In this document: positions 17,245 through 24,791 of the stretch, piece by piece | Numbering within the stretch: position 1 is the stretch's first letter | Layout of the letters: each line of letters starts with the position of its first letter | From: JAUICS01 sp964384335 | GTDB taxonomy: Bacteria; Pseudomonadota; Alphaproteobacteria; Micavibrionales; Micavibrionaceae | DNA: 45,464 nucleotides | Assembly: GCA_964384335.1 (NCBI GenBank) | Contig: CAYLKN010000016.1 | Coordinates: forward strand, 1 to 45,464 | Direction: 5' to 3' | Made by a program: the position numbers and the translations under genes | The notes under the pieces: generated by a model | Databases searched by the model: none | What the model saw: only the letters and a program-made list of their open reading frames with translations | Told to the model about the DNA's origin: nothing

Positions 17245-18717
17245 TTACGCAACAAGTTTTTCTATCACTTTGGCAGAAGACACAACGCCGGGCAAACCGG
17301 CACCGGGGTGTGTTCCCGCCCCGGTCAGGTACAAATTCTGAAATCCTTCCGCTTTGTTATGATACCGGAACCATGCCGACTGGCTCAACAAGGGCGCTAT
17401 CGAGAAACCGGCACCATGAAGACTATTATAATCATCTCTGAAATCCTCGGGTGTCATAAAGAAGTCCGACCGTATTGTGTTTTTCAGATCCGGCAGGATG
17501 GTTTTGTCAAGTGCCTCAACAATTCTGTCACGGAGAGCAGGCCCTTCTTCTGACCAGTTTACATTGCCCTGTAAATTTGGCACGGGTGCAAGCACGTAAA
17601 ATGACTCGTGTCCTTCCGGGGCAAAGGCCGGGTCGGTTGCGGTTGGACGGTGAAGATAAAGGGAAAAGTCCCCGGTCATGATTTTCCGGTCGAATATGTC
17701 GTTTAAAAGGGCCTTATACCGCTTTCCAAGCCATATCGTGTGATGGGCGATATTTTCGTATTTTGCAGCCGTTCCAAAGTAAAGCACATAAAGACCCATG
17801 GAAAACCTGGCTTTCCGGGTTTTCAGTTTTGTTGCCAGGGATTGGGCTTTTCTGTTTATCATGCGGCTGTACAAAAAGGCAGGGTCGCAGTTAGAGACGA
17901 AAATGTCCGCTTTTTTTTCTCCTCCGCCGTGTAAGCAGGCGGCGTCGATTTTGCCGTTTTTCGCCTCCAGTCTTTCGATATCTGTATTGAGCGATATCTC
18001 TATGCCTTCTTCTGTCATAAGGGTTTGCAGAGCCTTCACTAATGCTCCGGTCCCGCCCATGACAAAATGAATTCCCCATTTTCTTTCAAGATAATGAATA
18101 AGGGAATAGATGCATGTCGTGTTAAAAGGATTACCGCCGACAAGAAGCGGCTGTATCGAGAATGCCTGGCGCAGACAGGGATCACTGATATGTGAGCACA
18201 CGAACTGCCAGACATTCCTGTCTGCGCGGAGACTCACAAGATGGGGCAGGGTGGAGGCCATTGCTCGCCAGTCGTTAAAAGGCTGGTCGGCCAGTTTCTC
18301 AAAACCGATCTCGAATATTTTGCGCGAGCCTTCCACAAGCCTTAAATACCCATCCTGGTCCGACGGGTTGAATTTTGCGATCTGATCCAGGGTTTCCTCA
18401 ACTGTTCCGCCGTAATCAAAGCTGCGCCCGTCAGGAAAAACGAAACGATACCAGGGCGTTAGTTCTTTCAAGGTGACATAGTCATGAAGATTTTTTCCAA
18501 ATAACTGGAAAAGCTCTTCAAACAAAAAAGGGGCGGTAATAACGGTTGGCCCTGAATCATGCCTGTACCCGTCTTTTTCGAATACCTGTGCCCTGCCGCC
18601 CAGTGCCGGGAGCTTTTCAGCTATCTCCACGGCATATCCCTTTGCACGCAGTCTGAGTGCGGCGGCCATTCCGCCAAATCCGCCCCCGATGACAAGTGCC
18701 TTTCGTGTTGTTTGCAT
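17245..18717 (-). CDS. crtI: Phytoene desaturase (lycopene-forming)
   Basis: A 490-aa FAD-dependent CrtI that introduces four double bonds into phytoene to give lycopene. The N-terminal FAD loop ALVIGGGFGGMAAALRLR is followed by LGGRAQVFEKDGYRHDSGPTVI (read as two conserved parts), and the C-terminus has the family signature NLYLTGAGTHPGAGLPGVVS (about 462-481). The frame is open upstream to 18861, but homologues begin just before the FAD loop, so the ATG at 18717 is chosen. It sits one base after the crtE stop codon. It is followed by crtB after 4 bp. Confidence 0.97.
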   Translation of the reverse strand: MQTTRKALVIGGGFGGMAAALRLRAKGYAVEIAEKLPALGGRAQVFEKDGYRHDSGPTVITAPFLFEELFQLFGKNLHDYVTLKELTPWYRFVFPDGRSFDYGGTVEETLDQIAKFNPSDQDGYLRLVEGSRKIFEIGFEKLADQPFNDWRAMASTLPHLVSLRADRNVWQFVCSHISDPCLRQAFSIQPLLVGGNPFNTTCIYSLIHYLERKWGIHFVMGGTGALVKALQTLMTEEGIEISLNTDIERLEAKNGKIDAACLHGGGEKKADIFVSNCDPAFLYSRMINRKAQSLATKLKTRKARFSMGLYVLYFGTAAKYENIAHHTIWLGKRYKALLNDIFDRKIMTGDFSLYLHRPTATDPAFAPEGHESFYVLAPVPNLQGNVNWSEEGPALRDRIVEALDKTILPDLKNTIRSDFFMTPEDFRDDYNSLHGAGFSIAPLLSQSAWFRYHNKAEGFQNLYLTGAGTHPGAGLPGVVSSAKVIEKLVA

Positions 18718-18718
18718 T

Positions 18719-19612
18719 TCAGGCAAAAGCCGTAATCCTGTTACGGAGTTTTTGAAGCTCACTTTCAAAGACGGGCGTGCAGGGAAGGGAGAGGGCATGC
18801 AGTGTTTCAAATGCCCGTGCGATATGCATAAGGGCATCGGAGCCCGCCTGTCCAATCGCATCTTTCACGCGCCGGTTCTGAAGTAACGTAACATAATTCA
18901 GGCCGGAAACCGTGCCGATTTTTGACTGGTCCTGTGCAACATCTTTCATGTCGTCATAAATCTGATAAGCCAGAGCATAGGATTTACAGATGGCCTCGCC
19001 CGTTTTCAAATGCCTGTCCTGCGCGGCGGCAAGCAGGGGAAGACAAAGCGTGAGCGAAAGAAGGGAGCCCGACTTCAATTCTGCAATTCTGGCGTAAGCC
19101 TCCGGATCATCAAATGTCTGGGCAGGGTCCAGCGCAAGATCGAGAGCCTGTCCCTGGACAATATCGGTGATTTTCGCATGCATGAAACGCAGGATGGATT
19201 TTTGATCAATATTCGCCGACAGATCGGTTGCCGCGCCATAAGCAAGGGAAATAAGATAATCACCTGCACATATTGCAGTGGCGGAATTGTATTTGTGCCA
19301 AAGGCTTTTCCTGTTTCTTCTGACCGGGTCACGATCCTGCAAATCATCATGAATTAAAGAGGCGTTGTGGAAAATTTCCGGAATGCATGCAAGTGTAATA
19401 CAGTCTTCGTTTTCTAGGGATAGACTATGGGCGCTGTGCAATGCCAGCCGGGCCCGGGTCCGTGATCCGCCGGACCGGAAATGGTACTGGATCGCACTCG
19501 ATAAGACAGTGTCTTCAAGCCGGTTCATATAACTTTGAATTCTGGTTTCCACCGCCTCTAAAGAAGGGGGTGCATCCAGACTGTCATAATATAGGGGTGC
19601 GTCGATATACAC
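18719..19612 (-). CDS. crtE: Geranylgeranyl diphosphate synthase (polyprenyl synthetase)
   Basis: A 297-aa trans-prenyl transferase and the first carotenoid-specific step. The first Asp-rich motif is D89 D90 xx D93 in LIHDDLQDRDPVRRN and the second is D220 D221 xx D224 in YQIYDDMKDVAQD, both intact. Its place at the head of crtI-crtB-crtY-blh supports a C20 product rather than the C15 of IspA. The start is GTG at 19612; an in-frame stop lies shortly upstream and no earlier ATG is available. It is separated from the rhodopsin gene by a strong hairpin. Confidence 0.93.
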   Translation of the reverse strand: MYIDAPLYYDSLDAPPSLEAVETRIQSYMNRLEDTVLSSAIQYHFRSGGSRTRARLALHSAHSLSLENEDCITLACIPEIFHNASLIHDDLQDRDPVRRNRKSLWHKYNSATAICAGDYLISLAYGAATDLSANIDQKSILRFMHAKITDIVQGQALDLALDPAQTFDDPEAYARIAELKSGSLLSLTLCLPLLAAAQDRHLKTGEAICKSYALAYQIYDDMKDVAQDQSKIGTVSGLNYVTLLQNRRVKDAIGQAGSDALMHIARAFETLHALSLPCTPVFESELQKLRNRITAFA

Positions 19613-19677
19613 GTTTTTTGAAACCTTACATCAAGTTTATCATTCTGAAATCCTGAACAACCATTCCCCATAAAGAA

Positions 19678-19711
19678 AACAGCAGGGGCATGGATATACC
19701 GCCCTGCTGTT
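19678..19711 (-). terminator. Hairpin terminator or attenuator between rhodopsin and crtE
   Basis: On the minus strand, AACAGCAGGG and CCCTGCTGTT form a perfect 10-bp stem with a 14-nt loop, followed by TTCTTT. It begins about 31 bp after the rhodopsin stop codon and ends about 65 bp before the crtE start. It should end most rhodopsin transcripts, or allow partial read-through into the crt genes. Confidence 0.75.
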
Positions 19712-19741
19712 CCCTGTCTCTGGTAATTGTTACGCGCGCAG

Positions 19742-20497
19742 TTATGCGGGCTTATAACCTTCGGCCTCGGATTTCCGCACGGCGATCATGTAAATGAGCA
19801 CACCAAAGCCGGCCTTTGCAACGATGTCGGCGATTGAATAACCGACCTGCAGGAAGACTGTCGTTGCGCCGCCCTCGATATTCAGCATCGGGAAGAGGTA
19901 CACGATCGGGTAGAAAGCCCAGGCAGCAATCGTCAGGTAACATGCCGCATTGACCAGGCCTTTTGCGCTTTCAGGCTGCTGCTCGACAGACTTTCTCAGT
20001 CCAAAGAACAGCTGGTAAACAATGTACAGGAACGGAATCATTGACAATACCCACCAGAACCAGCGTGTTCCGTGATCTGTCGCGATTTCGCCGGGGTATC
20101 CGAGAATGATCATAAGCGCAGCGGCCAGACCAAGCATTGTTGCCTTGCTTATCGTTTCGCCTCTTGAAAGCTTCATAACAAGAATAAGCTCGATAAGAAG
20201 AAGCGGAACCGTGAGCAGCCAGTCAACATAACGGTAGGCGTCATTAAATGGCTTTCCGGACTGCATAACCTCGTTACCGGAAACCGTGAACGCATTTTCG
20301 AAAGACAGAAAGATCTGTAAATAATGGTATGCGGCGATAGAGGTAACCAGCCCGGTTATAACCAGAGCGGGTCTGTATGCACCGGATACTGTTTTAAGAT
20401 TGAGCCAGAAAAAAAGTGTGGCGGCCATCATCGTTGCAAACGTAAACGAGAAGGCATTGTATATAAGGCTGTATTCAGCAAAGTTTAGATTTTCCAT
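19742..20497 (-). CDS. Proteorhodopsin-type light-driven proton pump
   Basis: A 251-aa seven-helix microbial rhodopsin. Retinal-binding Lys228 lies in SIADIVAKAGFGVLIY (helix G). Helix C reads RYVDWLLTVPLLLIEL, giving D92 (Schiff-base counter-ion), T96 and E103 (cytoplasmic proton donor): the DTE triad of outward proton pumps. His58 (AAYHYLQ) matches the counter-ion-linked His75 of green proteorhodopsin. The residue at the spectral-tuning site (105 in that protein) is Leu100, typical of green-absorbing forms. Helix E has Trp149 (RWFWWVLSM) where, on my alignment, xanthorhodopsin has the small Gly that admits a carotenoid antenna. An AGGGA ribosome site precedes the ATG. Confidence 0.97.
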   Translation of the reverse strand: MENLNFAEYSLIYNAFSFTFATMMAATLFFWLNLKTVSGAYRPALVITGLVTSIAAYHYLQIFLSFENAFTVSGNEVMQSGKPFNDAYRYVDWLLTVPLLLIELILVMKLSRGETISKATMLGLAAALMIILGYPGEIATDHGTRWFWWVLSMIPFLYIVYQLFFGLRKSVEQQPESAKGLVNAACYLTIAAWAFYPIVYLFPMLNIEGGATTVFLQVGYSIADIVAKAGFGVLIYMIAVRKSEAEGYKPA

Positions 20498-20521
20498 TGA
20501 AAGTCCCTATTTTTATTGGTT

Positions 20522-20550
20522 ACATTAACTACCTCATAAATACTAAGCAA
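20522..20550 (-). promoter_or_regulatory. Candidate promoter of the rhodopsin gene
   Basis: On the minus strand TTGCTT (20545-20550) and TAATGT (20522-20527) are 17 bp apart, with the -10-like box about 25 bp before the ATG at 20497. Spacing fits sigma-70. The leader would be very short, and the surrounding sequence is AT-rich, so chance similarity is possible. Confidence 0.3.
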
Positions 20551-20647
20551 TTTTATTTAAAAGATAAATACCCAAAAATAAACAATTAAAGTGTTTTTTT
20601 GACACAATACATGGATATGCATCAGTAAAAAATTCTAATATTTTTAG

Positions 20648-20747
20648 NNNNNNNNNNNNNNNNNNNNNNNNNNNNNNNNNNNNNNNNNNNNNNNNNNNNN
20701 NNNNNNNNNNNNNNNNNNNNNNNNNNNNNNNNNNNNNNNNNNNNNNN
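20648..20747. other. Assembly gap (100 N)
   Basis: Exactly 100 N, the usual filler for a scaffold gap of unknown size. It removes the 3' end of the gene at 20748-22029 and possibly other genes between it and the rhodopsin promoter. Linkage of the two sides rests on the assembly only. Confidence 0.98.
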
Positions 20748-22029
20748 CGGCCTGTGCGGCCATTCCGATTTCCATTTGTTTTGCAAATTCCTGAAGCATT
20801 TCAAGTGCGTCTTGTGCCTCTTCTTCGTGCTCCTTATTGTTCTTTTCTCTTGCTTCCTCTAATTTTTTAAGATGGTATGCATATGTTTTCAGAAAGACTC
20901 TTGGATCCGATAACGCTTTGGCATGGTCGCGCAGAATTTCGTCTGCTTCCTCTCCGAACCATTGGGTAGCGTTGTCTTGAACTTCTTGAACTTCAGCCAG
21001 TATATCACCGTCATATTGCGCGATAATACTTTCTTTGGCAGCCCGACTCTCTTCCAACTGTCTCTTAAGTTCGTCTTTTGAAGCATCAATATTTTCAGGA
21101 CTGAAATCCACCCATGGTGTAAGTTCAGCAAGGCCGGGGTCAATGCCTTCAACTCCCTGACTTCTCAGATAAGCGCGAATGCCCTCACTGGCTAATTGCT
21201 CTGCCGCCACATATCCGGCTACGTTACCGGGTCCGGGTAACCACGAACCGAGGGCAAAGCCCACAAAACCAACCGCATCTTCCGCGACTCTTACCCCGGC
21301 TTCTGCATATCTTCCTTCATACAGTGCCATAAGCGGACCAATGATCGGCAACATTTCTGCCCCAGTATATGCTCCGCTTCTGACATCACCGTCATACAAT
21401 GCGACCGCAACCCCGACAACACCTGCAAACGCTAATCCTCCGCCGATGGCATTCCCCATATGTTTGACTGCGTTTAAATCTCCGGGATCAACTTTTCCGT
21501 TCAGTTTATCGTAATCAAATTCCGGGCCTGTTCCGGTATTGCCGCCTGCGGCCTCACTGAAAGCCCCGGTAGTATCGGAACCTGCAGCACCCCTTTGTCC
21601 GCCAGCATCGGCACCGCCATCTTTGCGTGGCTCATCAGCATCGGCACCGCCATTTGTGCGTTGTTCCTTATCGGCATCGCCACTTGCGCGTTGTTCCTTA
21701 TCGGCATCGCCACTTGCGCGTCGCCCGTCTGCATCTGTAGCAGCTCTTCTACCTGTGGGGGCCTTAAAGCGTCTTGAATCAAAATCATTAAAATTTAAAC
21801 CATCCTGAGCTGCAGTATTGAATGGAGCGAACGGGCCTCTTCTATGCCCGCCTTTCATTGCGATGCTATATTCTATCATAGCCTTGGCGAGCATGTAATG
21901 GCGCAAAGCACCCGGGTTGGCCTGCACAGGTTCTGTATCATCACTAGTGTGATGTGGTAGTTTCCTAGCACTATCAGTAAAAGGTTCCGCTACACTAATA
22001 TCAACGGATGCTAAACTTCCATCATACAT
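20748..22029 (-). CDS. Unrecognised repeat-bearing protein, 3' end lost in the gap
   Basis: I do not recognise this protein; 427 residues are readable before the N run. No classical signal peptide is seen. Residues 92-150 are a low-complexity Arg/Gly/Ala/Asp tract built from 10-11-aa imperfect repeats such as RASGDADKEQ. Residues about 186-276 hold three Gly/Ala-rich hydrophobic stretches (for example AIGGGLAFAGVVGVAVALY), which could be membrane-inserting. From about 315 on it is a charged, Glu/Lys-rich helical region likely to form coiled coil. The ATG at 22029 is preceded by GAAGAG. The layout of hydrophilic repeats, hydrophobic hairpins and coiled coil is reminiscent of secreted or polymorphic toxins, but nothing proves this. 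It is divergent from the gene at 22445. Confidence 0.65.
21661..21720. repeat. Perfect 30-bp tandem duplication inside the truncated gene
   Basis: The 30 bases at 21661-21690 are repeated without change at 21691-21720, keeping frame and encoding RASGDADKEQ twice. Degenerate units flank both sides, covering roughly 21580-21755, so this looks like an expanding minisatellite in the coding sequence. Confidence 0.9.
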
Positions 22030-22444
22030 ATAATCTCTTCACGTTTCCTTACGTTTTTATGTCTTTTTATGACTATTAATAAAATTTTACTGGTTTTGGG
22101 TAATGAAACGCAAAATTTATCCATAAGGCACTGATATAATTATATTTTGAATGGGCCGTCCGCCTTGCCGGCCGCCTTGCCGTTTGCGCCTTGCCGTCTG
22201 CGTTTAGCCTCCGGCGCCGGTAATCTCTGTTTTTGCGAAGGCGGTGCGCCCTTCCGTGCACACCGGATACACACATAACCGGATTACAAATATCAGTATA
22301 AAACGCCTGCCGCCCGTCCGGCAAAATTCAATGCGTTTTGATGATGTTTAATAAAATTCGCGCCAAAATTCGCATTCCCCTCAGAACTTCCCTTAAAATA
22401 ATTATTAGTTGGACATAAAAGTAAGTATTTCAGGATATTGCATT
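22030..22444. other. Divergent intergenic region with a CGCCTTGCCG repeat cluster
   Basis: This 415-bp stretch separates the two unrecognised divergent genes. Its ends are AT-rich and should carry the promoters. The centre is abruptly GC-rich, with three exact copies of CGCCTTGCCG at 22161-22170, 22173-22182 and 22187-22196 followed by more GC-rich sequence. No convincing gene or RNA is seen. The 82-aa minus-strand frame across it is repeat-driven and has no supporting features. Confidence 0.6.
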
Positions 22445-24028
22445 ATGCCTATGAATTTGAGACCGCTAGCACAAGATACCTCGCCCGATTCTGCGGCGCA
22501 TGCGGTACCTTATGACGAACGGCGTGTTGAGGAGCAGGGAGAAGAGCCCTGGCATAATGTTTTCAGTGACATTTTCGATTTAGCGGTGTCAGGAGGAGAC
22601 GCTGCGCAGCGAATAGCAGCAGATTTAGCAAATCTAGTTAAAAGGGACGTAACAGCAGATTTTTCCAAGGTTGCAGGTGCTTTAGAAAAAGATGTAACAG
22701 GACCCGGTACATATTTCCAGAAACATCGTCCACATACAGAGCCAGAAGCAAAGGCGAAGACTTATGATGAAGCGGAGGCGGAAACCACTGAAACGGCAGA
22801 AGCAACGGGGGGCGGCGGATGGTTTAATCTATCCTGGCCTGACTGGGAAGATATTCAAATACTTTCATTACCTCAAGTATTGGTTCAGGGTTCAGATACA
22901 ATTGAAGCAATCGTTGGTAAGGTGGCGGGGCAAGGTTTCACAGCGTACGAGGCACGCCCCCCTCACGACCAGGTTGATAAATCGCCTCCACATGATCTGG
23001 TTGAAGAACACGATGCTGATCCGAGTTACGAGATATCAGGTTCATCTCCCACTGAGATAGCATTTAATGCCGTGGAAGCTATGCAAACAGCGGAAAAACA
23101 ATCGGATGTTATGTTAGGTGATGATTTTGTTTTCAGCAATTTAGCTAATTTAGCTTACAATTTGGATTCGCTTGGTCCTAATGGATTTTTAAATGAATAT
23201 GAGAGAGTATATAACATCCTTTTTAATAAGGGTGCAATAAATAGTGAATCTCATATAACGCCTGCTGATTTGGCTCAAAAAATCGGCCACCCTGACTGGG
23301 AACCAGAACACGAAGCTGATGATGCGCCTGTTGTTAAGGATAATTACTCTTCTCCCCACAAAGTAACGCCCGGGGATGCCGTTGCAGGTGTGATGGCAGC
23401 CGAAAGTGATCAAGAAACTCCAACACCCCCGCCGCCTTCCCCCAAACCGGCTGATACCCAACCGGAAGCGGCGCAAACCGCGGGATTCGTGGGTGCCATA
23501 TTGAGTGGCGATTTGACCGCGATTAAAGATATGTTTTGGTCAGGTTTCGAAGCGGTTGTGGGCGAAGATCTGGCAAATACTATTTGGAGTTATATTGAAA
23601 TAGGTTTAAATAAGGTATCATCCATTTTTAAATCATTTTTTGAAACTGATAACCCCGAAGCAGATGCTCATCTTACTCAAGATCAGCAAGAAATAATTAA
23701 GGATCAGGCCGCAGACACCGCAGAAGCCACTGCAGAGGAATTTATAGGTGTTCGCAGTAGTGATATGGATGTTCGCAGTGGTGATATGGATGTGCAACAT
23801 GGGGGCGTTACAGATGCAATGGTTGGACCTCAGCTTGCTGAATTAAGAGAAGGTATTGAAGAAATACTTGATAGTCAAGAGATTCAGCCTGGTGATTTAG
23901 GAGGCCCATTAAAAGATTTACTAGAGCCGCCGAAGCATAGTTTAGGAAACTCAGATGATGATGAGCTTAATATGTCAACACCAGTACCACACCAAGCATC
24001 TTCCGGCCCCCATGCCCATGCTTTATAA
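22445..24028 (+). CDS. Unrecognised large acidic protein, 527 aa
   Basis: I do not recognise this protein. The frame opens at a TTG at 22409, but ATG 22445 (MNLRPLAQ after an initial MP) has AGGA nine bases upstream and is preferred. It is strongly acidic and rich in Ala, Asp, Glu, His and Pro, with no signal peptide or clear membrane span. A moderately hydrophobic helical patch near 360-405 (TAGFVGAILSGDLTAIKDMFW) is the most structured part. Pro-rich linkers (PTPPPPSPKP) and a small tandem duplication near residues 436-449 break it up, and it ends in PHAHAL. The bias towards disorder and its partner across the promoter suggest a paired, perhaps secreted, function; this is inference. Confidence 0.65.
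   Translation: MPMNLRPLAQDTSPDSAAHAVPYDERRVEEQGEEPWHNVFSDIFDLAVSGGDAAQRIAADLANLVKRDVTADFSKVAGALEKDVTGPGTYFQKHRPHTEPEAKAKTYDEAEAETTETAEATGGGGWFNLSWPDWEDIQILSLPQVLVQGSDTIEAIVGKVAGQGFTAYEARPPHDQVDKSPPHDLVEEHDADPSYEISGSSPTEIAFNAVEAMQTAEKQSDVMLGDDFVFSNLANLAYNLDSLGPNGFLNEYERVYNILFNKGAINSESHITPADLAQKIGHPDWEPEHEADDAPVVKDNYSSPHKVTPGDAVAGVMAAESDQETPTPPPPSPKPADTQPEAAQTAGFVGAILSGDLTAIKDMFWSGFEAVVGEDLANTIWSYIEIGLNKVSSIFKSFFETDNPEADAHLTQDQQEIIKDQAADTAEATAEEFIGVRSSDMDVRSGDMDVQHGGVTDAMVGPQLAELREGIEEILDSQEIQPGDLGGPLKDLLEPPKHSLGNSDDDELNMSTPVPHQASSGPHAHAL
23750..23791. repeat. 21-bp tandem duplication inside the acidic protein gene
   Basis: The units at 23750-23770 and 23771-23791 differ by one base and encode VRSSDMD then VRSGDMD. 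The frame is kept. It parallels the 30-bp duplication in the divergent neighbour gene. Confidence 0.85.
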
Positions 24029-24097
24029 TTAATACTTTGTGTATTCCCGGTGAGCTATCCTGCACGCGCTTTTTCCGTAAATGCGGGGAATGTATAA

Positions 24098-24125
24098 CGC
24101 CGTAACCGGCGAATACTGCGTATTC
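24098..24125. repeat. Two back-to-back perfect hairpins
   Basis: CGCCG-TAAC-CGGCG (24098-24111) and GAATAC-TGC-GTATTC (24111-24125) abut and share one base. They lie 70 bp after the acidic protein gene. No T run follows, so they are not an ordinary terminator; they may stabilise the mRNA end or bind a protein. Confidence 0.6.
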
Positions 24126-24189
24126 ATCTGTTCCGAAACTGTGCTACCATTATATTTTATGTAACCGGTTTCAAATCTTTCAAATCATC

Positions 24190-24666
24190 ATGGCGTGGAA
24201 GTCAGAACAATCGAAAGCAGGCCTGAAAAAAGGCCAGAAAGAGGCGGAAAAAAAAGAGGCGGGCCCCAAAAAGGCCGGTAAGGCCGGAAAACGAAACTAT
24301 CCGCCCGGATCGATCCTTGCGCGGATGATGGTGGATATATTTTCCAACAAACGGCGCAAGGATGTCTGGATGCTTCATGACAAGCCGTTTGGAAAGCCGC
24401 TTTTAAGGCTGGAGGTCGAGCCGGGCACAAAATCGCTGTACTTTGTCTTTGCCGATGCCCGTGTTTATTTCGGTACGCCGCTTCAGGACAGTATAAACGC
24501 CGCGCTTCAGACCGTGCCGACCGTTATGCTGCACCAGATGGACCTGGAGGCCCAGAAACGGGTCAAAACCCTTGTCGTGCAGGTTGTAACACGGAGGAAT
24601 CTTGAGTCCGGATGGCCCGGGCCGCCGGAAAGTATCGCCGCCTTTTTCAACGACTGGGCGCGTTAG
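24190..24666 (+). CDS. Hypothetical protein with Lys-rich N-terminus, 158 aa
   Basis: I do not recognise this protein. The first 38 residues are almost only Lys, Ala, Gly and Glu (KKGQKEAEKKEAGPKKAGKA), a flexible basic tail that could touch nucleic acid or acidic partners. The rest (about 40-158) looks like a small globular domain with alternating strands and helices (KPLLRLEVEPGTKSLYFVFA, then DARVYFGTPLQDSI) and a conserved-looking end, GWPGPPESIAAFFNDWAR. No membrane segment or signal peptide is visible. No strong ribosome site is seen before the ATG. It stands alone on the plus strand and is convergent with sodB. Confidence 0.7.
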   Translation: MAWKSEQSKAGLKKGQKEAEKKEAGPKKAGKAGKRNYPPGSILARMMVDIFSNKRRKDVWMLHDKPFGKPLLRLEVEPGTKSLYFVFADARVYFGTPLQDSINAALQTVPTVMLHQMDLEAQKRVKTLVVQVVTRRNLESGWPGPPESIAAFFNDWAR

Positions 24667-24675
24667 GGCAGATCG

Positions 24676-24709
24676 CGATCAAAAAGAATCGCTTTGCGAT
24701 TTTTGATCG
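24676..24709. repeat. Imperfect hairpin after the Lys-rich gene
   Basis: CGATCAAA and AATCGC pair with GCGATT and TTTGATCG, with a 3-nt bulge and a 3-nt loop. It lies 10 bp after the stop codon on the plus strand. No T run follows, so termination would have to rely on the next hairpin at 24746-24769. Confidence 0.6.
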
Positions 24710-24738
24710 GGATTTGCGCCGGGGGGAAGGGAATGCCC

Positions 24739-24769
24739 AAAAAAGGGGGCGCAACGGATATTGCGCCCC
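24739..24769 (-). terminator. Rho-independent terminator of sodB
   Basis: On the minus strand GGGGCGCAA and TTGCGCCCC form a perfect 9-bp stem with a 6-nt loop, followed by CC and six T. It starts 23 bp after the sodB stop. On the plus strand GCAC then four T follow the same stem, so it may work in both directions. Confidence 0.85.
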
Positions 24770-24791
24770 GCACTTTTAAATTCATCTCAAT

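Noticed and set aside
20644..20747. Extension of the repeat-bearing protein through the N run to 20644
   Set aside because: The bases are unknown, so no frame or stop codon can be claimed there. The feature is ended at the last real base instead.
21661..21720. Possible CRISPR array
   Set aside because: The repeats are directly adjacent, without spacers, keep the reading frame and are only two or so perfect units. No cas genes are near.
21501..21788. 95-aa minus-strand frame with repeats (VAMPIRNNAQ type)
   Set aside because: It is the alternative-frame reading of the 30-bp repeat array within the larger gene; the apparent repeats come from the DNA repeat alone.
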